A DNA stretch of 12,108 bases, taken from positions 1-12,108 of the forward strand of contig CAIQEX010000468.1 of assembly GCA_903870955.1 (NCBI GenBank), given 5' to 3'. The notes under the pieces are model-generated. The model saw nothing but the letters and a program-made list of their open reading frames with translations, searched no databases and had not been told where the DNA came from. Below, piece by piece: positions 6,413 through 12,108 of this stretch. The stretch's first letter is position 1. Every line of letters starts with the position of its first letter. This DNA comes from an uncultured beta proteobacterium. GTDB lineage: Bacteria > Pseudomonadota > Gammaproteobacteria > Burkholderiales > Burkholderiaceae_C. A program made the position numbers and the translations under genes.

Positions 6413-7534
6413 TTACAGCCAGCCGGCAAAGGCTAGATCCTTCGATACCAACTGCGCGAGCAGCTTGTATGCGTAAGGTGTGCCATGAACAGAGTCCGCG
6501 AAGAGGTAGTGCGAAACGTCACCTGTGTTGGTGTTGTTGGCGCTGCAGACCAGGGAAGTTCCCAGCGGATTGCCGGGAGATGCCAGGTTGCAGGCAGTAG
6601 TGGTCACGTTGGTCAATGCGTACTGGGCGGGGTTGGCCGCTTGATCCGTAATGATCGTGTAGGCATCAACAATTTGGACATTGGATGTCCCAGCCAAACC
6701 GGTCTGCAATGCTGTGTTGAATGCCGCTGAAAAATTGGCAATGATTGCGCGGCTTCCTGCTATTTTGGCTTCTTCAGCAGTTGCATAAGGTGTAACGCCC
6801 AGATTTGGCAGGTTAACCACCAAAACATACTTGGCACCTTTTGCCAGTATCTGTGTCTTGATAAGCGTGGCAAGTTCGGTGCCGGCTGTGGACATCGCTG
6901 TATTTGCATTCGTCACAAGCGTTGGTGAAGCTGCTGCCGCAGCAGCTGCACCACCGGCACCAGCGGTGATAGCTTGCATGGTGCCAACATAGGTTTCAGC
7001 AGCCATGATCCCATCGTTCCCGCCAGCCATCACTGTTACCAGTTCAGTGCCAGAAAAAGCGCCACCCACAGCAGCTAAGTGGTTGGCAACCTGCGTCACG
7101 ACAGGAGTGGTCAGTTGACCCAAGATAGCGTTGCCGCCACCCAAAAGCTTGTTTCCTGGTCCCACAGGATTTGTTACGCGGGCACCACCTTGCGCATAGT
7201 TTGTGCAGCCTGCGTGATTCACCACAGCGACGCTAAACCCCTGCCCCGCGGAGCCATCCAGTCCAGTTTGTGCAGGGCAAGGTGTGGCAACGGACAACTG
7301 CGCGGCGATTAGTTCAGTCCAGTTCTTGTCGGTTGCCGAATTGATGGTGTACTTTCCACCACCCAACGCTGCCACGGTACCAACTTTGTAGGTTCCAATG
7401 TCGCTCAAGCTATCGCCAAAGCTGACCAGGGAACTGAACGTCACCTTTGACGTTTGCGTACCATTGCCACCACCGCAAGCAGCAAGAATGAGGGCAGCTC
7501 CAACAGCCGCCCAGGCTGATTTTGTAATTTCCAT
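6413..7534 (-). CDS. GDSL/SGNH-family esterase or lipase, predicted lipoprotein
   Basis: The 373-residue protein is a predicted exported lipoprotein. The lipobox LAAC has lipid-accepting C20, followed by Gly rather than Asp, which favours outer-membrane sorting. The SGNH catalytic blocks are all visible: S42 in FGDSLSD (block I), glycine in NYAQGGARV (112-120, block II), N173 in GGND (171-174, block III), and D347/H350 in FADSVHGTP (block V). It should hydrolyse ester bonds in lipids or other acyl esters; the actual substrate cannot be read from the sequence. Cys pairs C86/C110 and C315/C330 could form disulfides outside the cytoplasm. An Ala/Gly-rich stretch with seven consecutive Ala (196-202) follows block III. 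The start has GGAGA 5 nt upstream. It leads the ompW unit and diverges from fadL. Confidence 0.9.
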   Translation of the reverse strand: MEITKSAWAAVGAALILAACGGGNGTQTSKVTFSSLVSFGDSLSDIGTYKVGTVAALGGGKYTINSATDKNWTELIAAQLSVATPCPAQTGLDGSAGQGFSVAVVNHAGCTNYAQGGARVTNPVGPGNKLLGGGNAILGQLTTPVVTQVANHLAAVGGAFSGTELVTVMAGGNDGIMAAETYVGTMQAITAGAGGAAAAAAASPTLVTNANTAMSTAGTELATLIKTQILAKGAKYVLVVNLPNLGVTPYATAEEAKIAGSRAIIANFSAAFNTALQTGLAGTSNVQIVDAYTIITDQAANPAQYALTNVTTTACNLASPGNPLGTSLVCSANNTNTGDVSHYLFADSVHGTPYAYKLLAQLVSKDLAFAGWL

Positions 7535-7882
7535 TCGACGTCTCCAATCAGTATTTCTAAAAATAGAACGACCGTGCTATTTCAACCATCGATGATGCTT
7601 GGAAGTCATGAAATCTGGGAGAGGGTAAACACTGAAAAGAAGCATTTTTTCGACAAATTTTGATAAAAAACAAGGTCAACGCCGTCTTGGCGTGATGACG
7701 GGTACGCGTTCAAAAAACCGTTTGGAAATCTGACTCTCCATTGGGAAAGTGCAACATTCCTGGTGTTTTTTCGGCGTCCTCGGCGCTGCGGTTTGAGTGC
7801 TTAGAATTGTTCACTGGAGAGCAATTGAAGTAAGCATTAATTCTGCAAAAAATTGCTTTAAATAAATAATATGCAATCCAAT

Positions 7883-7911
7883 TTGACCTAAGTAGTCTTA
7901 AGTTCTAGACT
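7883..7911 (+). promoter_or_regulatory. Candidate promoter for fadL with inverted repeat over -10
   Basis: TTGACC (7883-7888, five of six) and TAGACT (7906-7911, four of six) are spaced by 17 bp, placing the transcript start near 7918 and leaving a leader of about 37 nt. An inverted repeat AGTCT (7894-7898) / AGACT (7907-7911) overlaps the -10 element and could be a repressor or activator site. Confidence 0.45.
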
Positions 7912-7915
7912 GATT

Positions 7916-7933
7916 TTTGGGACTATTCCCAAA
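7916..7933 (+). promoter_or_regulatory. Short hairpin in the fadL leader
   Basis: TTTGGGA (7916-7922) and TCCCAAA (7927-7933) form a perfect 7-bp stem with loop CTAT, ending 7 nt before AGGAG (7941-7945). If transcription starts near 7918 this stem is at the extreme 5' end of the mRNA, where it could slow degradation. As DNA it could be an operator. Confidence 0.45.
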
Positions 7934-7954
7934 TAACACGAGGAGACAAAAGCT

Positions 7955-9271
7955 ATGAGAAAAACAAACCACACAAAACTGGTCACGGCGCTGACGCTTG
8001 CCATGTCATCCGGATACGCGGCAGCGGCCGGGTTTCAATTGCTGGAACAAAACGTCAGCGGACTGGGCAATTCCTATGCGGGATCTGCAGCGGTGGCGGA
8101 GAACGCCAGCACGATCTTTTTTAACCCGGCGGGTATGACCCAGCTGAAAGAGCGCGAGTTTTCAGCGGGGCTGGCGGTCATTTCTCCGAGCTTCAAGTTC
8201 AGCGACAACCAATCCAGTGTCGGGCAGTTGGGGAGTGCGGGAAATGGCGGTGATGCCGGCCGCACCGGCTATGTGCCCAACGCCTATCTGTCTTGGGCCA
8301 TTGACAAGGACCTGTATGTCGGCGCAGGCTTCAGTGCGCCCTTTGGACTGAAAACCGAATACAGCTCCCCTTGGCAGGGCTCGGCACAGGCCAACAGTTT
8401 TGACGTTAAAACTTACAACTTCAATCCTTCAATCGCATACCGGGTGAACAATGCGGTTTCAGTGGGTGCAGGCGTTAGCTGGCAGCGGCTGGAAGCAGAA
8501 TACAAACGCTTGGTTGCAGTGGGGGTAGTCGGGGTGCCAGCTACCGCAGTTTTCCCGGCTTCGCCGTTAACTGCGACCATTTCCGGCGAATCCACGGGCT
8601 GGAATGTGGGAGCATTGTTTACCCTATCCCCAGAGACCAAAGTGGGTGTTTCTTACCGGTCTACCGTTGAATATGACCTGAAGGGGGACATCACAGTGAA
8701 CGGGCCAAGCGGGGCCGTCAACGCGGGAGGAACCAGTGGCGCCAAAGCCAGCCTGAAGTTGCCCGACACATTTATTTTGAGTGGAACCCACCGCCTGTCA
8801 AACACTTGGGAAGTGCTGGGGGATCTGGCATTCACAGGCTGGAGCAGTATCCCGAAACTGGACTTGGTCAGAACAACTGCAACCACTACCCAAGCTGCCG
8901 GAGCTGTGGCACAGAGCCTCGGTACCGATTTTCGTGATACCTGGCGGCTCGCCATGGGAGCCAATTACCGCTACGCAGAGGATCTAACGCTGAAGTTTGG
9001 CGTTGCCTACGACCAGACTCCAGTCAAGGCGGCCAGTACCCGTCTGGTGTCTCTGCCAGACAATGACCGCACCCAGCTTTCTGCCGGCGCACAATGGAAG
9101 TTGAATTCTGGATCTACTCTGGATGTGGGAGTTGCCTACCTGTTTATCGACAAGTCCAGCATTGACAATAACCAGACATCTGCAACGCAATCGCAAAACC
9201 GTGGACGCGTGACCGGCAGCTTTGACGGTAGCGTCTGGATTCTGGGTGCGCAGTATTCCGTACCTTTCTGA
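7955..9271 (+). CDS. fadL: FadL/OmpP1-family outer-membrane transporter
   Basis: FadL-type proteins are 14-stranded outer-membrane barrels that move long-chain fatty acids and other hydrophobic compounds inward through a lateral opening. The 438-residue precursor has a signal peptide ending near residue 24. The mature protein begins AGFQLLEQ, like known FadL N-termini that form the plug. The hallmark NPAGM (57-61) is present, followed by long amphipathic strand patterns and a C-terminal GAQYSVPF ending in Phe. AGGAG lies 9 nt before the ATG. The gene is divergent from the esterase-ompW unit and ends at a terminator shared with cnoX. It could supply fatty acids released by the esterase. Related family members carry aromatic hydrocarbons, so the ligand is not certain. 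Confidence 0.93.
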   Translation: MRKTNHTKLVTALTLAMSSGYAAAAGFQLLEQNVSGLGNSYAGSAAVAENASTIFFNPAGMTQLKEREFSAGLAVISPSFKFSDNQSSVGQLGSAGNGGDAGRTGYVPNAYLSWAIDKDLYVGAGFSAPFGLKTEYSSPWQGSAQANSFDVKTYNFNPSIAYRVNNAVSVGAGVSWQRLEAEYKRLVAVGVVGVPATAVFPASPLTATISGESTGWNVGALFTLSPETKVGVSYRSTVEYDLKGDITVNGPSGAVNAGGTSGAKASLKLPDTFILSGTHRLSNTWEVLGDLAFTGWSSIPKLDLVRTTATTTQAAGAVAQSLGTDFRDTWRLAMGANYRYAEDLTLKFGVAYDQTPVKAASTRLVSLPDNDRTQLSAGAQWKLNSGSTLDVGVAYLFIDKSSIDNNQTSATQSQNRGRVTGSFDGSVWILGAQYSVPF

Positions 9272-9297
9272 ACGACTTTTGTTGCGTCCAGCAGATT

Positions 9298-9323
9298 GAA
9301 AAGGCCACTTGCGTGGCCTTTTT
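9298..9323. terminator. Bidirectional intrinsic terminator between fadL and cnoX
   Basis: AAAAGGCCAC (9299-9308) pairs with GTGGCCTTTT (9313-9322) around TTGC, a perfect 10-bp stem with an A-run and a T-run on its two sides. It follows fadL by 27 bp. On the minus strand it starts right at the cnoX stop codon (9323-9325), whose first bases on the plus strand continue the T-run. Confidence 0.9.
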
Positions 9324-10279
9324 CAGTTCAGCGCCATGCTGAGTTTGCGCCGGTAGGCTGCCACCAACTGGGCTTGCGGGTCCTGTTCGGCCACTACTTT
9401 GCCCATGAGCTCTATGCCACCGGCCGTCTTGCCTGCAGCCGCCGGGTCAACCTTGGGTTTGGGCGGGGTCAACAGTTCAAGAATAGCCACAAAGGTCTTG
9501 CGTGGCACGGCGTTGTTCCAGGCTTTGTCGCGCATCACGATTTCCAATAGTTCGTCCATGGCTTCAGTCCAGTTGCCACTGACCATCAACACGCGTGCCT
9601 TGGCCAGGCGGGAGTCGAAGTCGCGTTTGTTGGTGGCAATCAAGGTGTCAAATTGCTCGGGCGCCCAGTCACCCCGGTCGCCGGTTTCGACAAATCGGAT
9701 GGCGTCCAGAAATTGCTCCAGCGCTTCAAAACGGATTTGGCGTGGAATAGCTTTCAGCGCGGGTTCCAGTGCGGCCTCGGCGTCGTCCAGCATATTGCTC
9801 TCGATCAGCAGCTTGACGTAGTCGTAGCGCGCGTCGTCGTTACCGGGGTCCACCGTGAGGGCGGAGTGCAACTTATGGAGTGCGGCGCTCGGGTCACCGG
9901 CAGCCAACAAGGCCTGGGCTTCGTCCATTTCTTCCAGCGCTTCCAACGCGTCCTCGGCCGGTAAATGCTTGTCCAAAAAGGTCTTGAGCTGGCCTTCCGG
10001 TACGGCTCCCATAAAGCCGTCTACCGGCTTGCCGTTCATCATCAGCACGCAGGTCGGGATGCTGCGGATACCAAAGGCCTGGCTGAGTTGTTGCTCCTGG
10101 TCAGAGTCAATTTTCACCAGCTTGAAGCGTCCAGCGTAATCCAGTTCCACCTTTTCCAGCAGCGGACCAATCACTTTGCAGGGGCCGCACCAGGGTGCCC
10201 AAAAGTCGACCAAAACGGGGATTTGGTGCGATGCGGCGACGACTTCGGCTTCGAAGTTTTCAATAGTGACGTTGATCAT
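9323..10279 (-). CDS. cnoX: CnoX/YbbN-type chaperedoxin (thioredoxin domain plus TPR)
   Basis: The protein joins an N-terminal thioredoxin fold (about 1-108) to TPR-like helical repeats (about 118-285), the architecture of CnoX (YbbN), a holdase that protects clients from oxidation and aggregation and hands them to folding chaperones. The active site is a full WCGPC (C31, C34), with the cis-proline loop SIPT (P75). The E. coli protein instead has an SQHC-type site, so this version probably keeps true thiol-disulfide activity, as described for the Caulobacter homologue. Length is 318 residues, versus about 284 in E. coli; there is no signal peptide, so it is cytosolic. The stop overlaps the downstream terminator. 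No Shine-Dalgarno is clear before the ATG, and only 36 bp separate it from the divergent purE start. Confidence 0.92.
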   Translation of the reverse strand: MINVTIENFEAEVVAASHQIPVLVDFWAPWCGPCKVIGPLLEKVELDYAGRFKLVKIDSDQEQQLSQAFGIRSIPTCVLMMNGKPVDGFMGAVPEGQLKTFLDKHLPAEDALEALEEMDEAQALLAAGDPSAALHKLHSALTVDPGNDDARYDYVKLLIESNMLDDAEAALEPALKAIPRQIRFEALEQFLDAIRFVETGDRGDWAPEQFDTLIATNKRDFDSRLAKARVLMVSGNWTEAMDELLEIVMRDKAWNNAVPRKTFVAILELLTPPKPKVDPAAAGKTAGGIELMGKVVAEQDPQAQLVAAYRRKLSMALN

Positions 10280-10315
10280 GGGTACAAGCTCTGGGTGTAA
10301 ACGTAAAATTCAAGG
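10280..10315. promoter_or_regulatory. 36-bp divergent gap with -10-like element for purE
   Basis: This short gap must serve both cnoX (-) and purE (+) unless their promoters lie inside the opposing genes. TAAAAT (10304-10309, five of six to -10) stands 6 nt before the purE ATG, which would start transcription at or next to the start codon. No good -35 is seen at 17 bp. AAGG abuts the purE ATG, too close to act as a normal ribosome-binding site. Confidence 0.4.
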
Positions 10316-10819
10316 ATGAAAACCATCCAAGTAGGCGTCGTCATGGGTTCCAGCTCCGACTGGGACACCATGCAACATGCAGTGCAGATTCTCCAACAGT
10401 TTGGCATCGGCTTTGAAGCCAAGGTGGTTTCTGCCCACCGCATGCCTGATGCGATGTTCGCCTACGCGGAAAGCGCAGCAGCTCGCGGCCTCAAGGCCAT
10501 CATTGCCGGTGCTGGTGGCGCGGCCCATTTGCCGGGCATGATCGCGGCCAAGACCACGGTGCCCGTTTTGGGTGTTCCCGTGGCCAGCAAGCATTTGCAA
10601 GGCGTCGATTCCCTGCACAGCATTGTGCAAATGCCCAAGGGCATTCCGGTCGCCACCTTTGCCATCGGCAATGCCGGTGCTGCCAACGCGGCCTTGTTTG
10701 CGATTGCCCTTTTGGCCAACCACAACAGTGATTTGCGTCTGGAGCTCGAAGCATTCCGCCGTGACCAGACCCAAACCGCAACCGACATGGTGCTGCCTAT
10801 CACCGGTAGCGCTGTGTGA
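10316..10819 (+). CDS. purE: N5-carboxyaminoimidazole ribonucleotide mutase
   Basis: PurE class I converts N5-CAIR, made by PurK, into CAIR for PurC. The 167 residues match the usual length of the octameric bacterial enzyme. Conserved segments: GSSSDW (11-16), SAHRMP (39-44) with the catalytic His41 (equivalent to His45 in E. coli), [11 protein letters not shown] (65-75), and [14 protein letters not shown] (105-118). Presence of purK immediately downstream supports the mutase rather than the direct-carboxylase form. The ATG is fixed by conservation starting at about residue 5. No usable Shine-Dalgarno lies before it, so leaderless or weak initiation is possible. The stop overlaps the purK start in a TGATG junction. 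Confidence 0.97.
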   Translation: MKTIQVGVVMGSSSDWDTMQHAVQILQQFGIGFEAKVVSAHRMPDAMFAYAESAAARGLKAIIAGAGGAAHLPGMIAAKTTVPVLGVPVASKHLQGVDSLHSIVQMPKGIPVATFAIGNAGAANAALFAIALLANHNSDLRLELEAFRRDQTQTATDMVLPITGSAV

Positions 10820-12060
10820 TGACAGATCTGAAACAAGCGACCACCTCCTTTGTGACTGATGACGCCCTGTCTGGTGAACCACAGTCACTGCTGTTGGGCG
10901 GTTCGAAGGAAATTACGCTAGGTGTCATGGGCGGCGGCCAACTCGGCCGCATGTTTGCGCACGCCGCACAGTGCATGGGTTTTTTCACCGCCGTGCTGGA
11001 CCCGGACCCGGTAAGCCCGGCCGGCCGCGTCAGCCACCACCACATCCAGACCAGCTACACAGATCCCGTGGGGCTGGAGCGACTGGCGCTGGTATCGCAC
11101 GCCATCACCACCGAGTTCGAGAATGTGCCGGCGCCTGCATTGGCGGAATTGGCCAAAACGCGTCCGGTGGCGCCGGCTGCTTCGGCAGTGGCGATTGCCC
11201 AGGACCGTGCCGCCGAGAAGGCCCATTTTGTGCGCTGCGGCGTGCCTTGCGCGCCCTATGCCGTGATCGAGACGGCGGAGCAATTGGAAAGCGTGGGGGC
11301 CAATCTCTTTCCGGGGATATTGAAGACGGCGCGCATGGGCTATGACGGCAAGGGGCAAGCGCGCGTGCGCAACGCCGCTGAGCTTGCTGAGGCTTGGGCC
11401 GACATGCAGCAACTGCCTTGCGTGCTGGAAAAAATGCTGCCCCTGCAACTAGAGTGTTCGGTCATCGTGGCGCGTGGCTCCAACGGGGACTGCGTCAATC
11501 TGCCGGTGCAGCGTAATCTGCACCGCGAGGGCATTTTGGCCGTGACCGAGGTCTATGCGGGCAATGTGCCGGACCAACTCGCCGAGCGTGCGGTTGCGGC
11601 AGCCAAGTCGATTGCCGCAGGGCTGGATTACGTCGGCGTACTGTGCGTGGAATTCTTTGTGCTGGATGAGGCCAACCCGGCAGCACAGGGCCTGAGCGGC
11701 CTGGTGGTCAACGAGATGGCACCGCGCCCGCACAACAGCGGCCACTACAGCATGGACGCCTGCGATGTGTCGCAGTTTGAGTTGCAGGTGCGTACCCTTG
11801 CGCGGCTGCCCCTGGTGCAGCCGCGTCAGCACAGCCCAGCCATCATGCTCAACCTGCTGGGCGACGTCTGGCCTGAGGGTGGCGTGCCGCCCTGGGAGCA
11901 GGTGTTGGCTTTGCCTGGAACGCACCTGCACCTGTACGGCAAGTTGCGCGCTGCCCGGGGCCGCAAGATGGGGCACTTGAACATCACCGGTGGCAGCATT
12001 GAACAAGTGCGCGCTACCGCACTTCAAGCGGCGCAGATTCTGGGTATCGAAGCCTTTTAA
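10819..12060 (+). CDS. purK: N5-carboxyaminoimidazole ribonucleotide synthase
   Basis: PurK is an ATP-grasp enzyme that makes N5-CAIR from AIR, bicarbonate and ATP, feeding PurE. Visible are the N-terminal nucleotide-fold loop MGGGQLGRM (37-45), TEFENVP (98-104), the ATP-grasp loop KTARMGYDGKGQ (169-180), E278 in VLCVEFF, and the metal/phosphate segment NEMAPRPHNSGHY (298-310). ATG 10819 shares one base with the purE TGA. An in-frame GTG at 10816 would give a 4-bp overlap and one more residue; both imply translational coupling. The 413 residues exceed E. coli PurK (355), partly because about 33 residues precede the usual start of the fold and partly through a short insert near 283-294. No Met closer to the core is available. 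Confidence 0.96.
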   Translation: MTDLKQATTSFVTDDALSGEPQSLLLGGSKEITLGVMGGGQLGRMFAHAAQCMGFFTAVLDPDPVSPAGRVSHHHIQTSYTDPVGLERLALVSHAITTEFENVPAPALAELAKTRPVAPAASAVAIAQDRAAEKAHFVRCGVPCAPYAVIETAEQLESVGANLFPGILKTARMGYDGKGQARVRNAAELAEAWADMQQLPCVLEKMLPLQLECSVIVARGSNGDCVNLPVQRNLHREGILAVTEVYAGNVPDQLAERAVAAAKSIAAGLDYVGVLCVEFFVLDEANPAAQGLSGLVVNEMAPRPHNSGHYSMDACDVSQFELQVRTLARLPLVQPRQHSPAIMLNLLGDVWPEGGVPPWEQVLALPGTHLHLYGKLRAARGRKMGHLNITGGSIEQVRATALQAAQILGIEAF

Positions 12061-12082
12061 CCATTCTTGAAGGGGCCGCACC

Positions 12083-12108
12083 ATGATCGTGTCAGCCTAT
12101 GTATTTGC
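12083..12108 (+). CDS. Start of the next gene, cut by the window edge
   Basis: An ATG at 12083 preceded by AAGGGG (12070-12075, 7 nt spacing) opens a frame reading MIVSAYVF and runs off the window. It lies 22 bp after purK on the same strand, so it is probably in the same transcript. Eight codons are not enough to name a product. Confidence 0.45.

Larger units (their letters stand above)
7535..7954. other. 420-bp AT-rich divergent regulatory region
   Basis: The gap between the esterase gene (-) and fadL (+) has no credible gene on either strand. The part from about 7800 to 7935 is clearly AT-rich. It includes an inverted repeat AGCAATT (7820-7826) / AATTGCT (7851-7857), the candidate fadL promoter and a leader hairpin. 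On the minus strand TTGACC (7679-7674) and TTGAAA (7585-7580) are -35-like, but neither has a good -10 at proper spacing, so the promoter of the esterase-ompW unit is unresolved. The length is much greater than at other junctions in this window and suggests regulated expression. Confidence 0.7.

Noticed and set aside
10310..10888. 192-codon open frame antisense to purE
   Set aside because: It lies over purE and its junction with purK, has no family motif, and is His-rich in the way expected of a mirror frame.
11449..12084. 211-codon open frame antisense to the end of purK
   Set aside because: The composition is typical of a shadow frame, and it ignores the strong Shine-Dalgarno and start of the next plus-strand gene at 12083.

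Overview
The window looks like chromosomal DNA of a betaproteobacterium of the Burkholderiales, most likely family Comamonadaceae (Rhodoferax/Polaromonas-like). This rests on protein style (a long eukaryote-like PurC, a Calvin-cycle-subtype class II aldolase, a WCGPC-bearing CnoX), on the gene set pyk, fba, purC, purE and purK lying close together, and on an 84-bp-period tandem repeat of a type I associate with Comamonadaceae intergenic regions. No database search was possible, so the genus is an inference. I see no tRNA, rRNA, CRISPR array, transposase or phage gene.

Left part (1-1886): the last codons of a plus-strand gene, possibly a CheB-type methylesterase, then the two-copy repeat. After it come two minus-strand signalling genes that overlap by 4 bp: a histidine phosphotransfer (Hpt) protein and, downstream, a receiver-GGDEF diguanylate cyclase. 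Together they look like the output end of a phosphorelay that sets c-di-GMP levels.

Central metabolism (2007-5659, plus strand): pyruvate kinase, class II fructose-bisphosphate aldolase and SAICAR synthase (purC). The pyk-fba gap holds a nested inverted repeat wrapped around a plausible promoter. A strong intrinsic-terminator hairpin ends 14 nt before the purC start codon, so transcription of purC must either pass through it or begin beside it.

Envelope module (5720-9271): a minus-strand pair encoding a GDSL/SGNH esterase lipoprotein and an OmpW-family outer-membrane protein, divergent across a 420-bp AT-rich regulatory gap from a FadL-family outer-membrane transporter. The three products fit a surface system that hydrolyses an ester and imports the hydrophobic product. 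The module is bounded on both sides by hairpins that can terminate transcription in both directions.

Right part (9323-12108): the chaperedoxin gene cnoX on the minus strand, separated by only 36 bp from the divergent purE-purK pair, which encodes the two-step N5-CAIR route of purine synthesis. The first codons of another gene follow purK. purC, purE and purK supply three enzymes of the same pathway but are split here by the envelope module and cnoX.

Most of the window is ordinary housekeeping. The parts worth a second look are the intergenic structures (pyk-fba, fba-purC, upstream of fadL, cnoX-purE), the esterase/OmpW/FadL grouping and the standalone Hpt protein.
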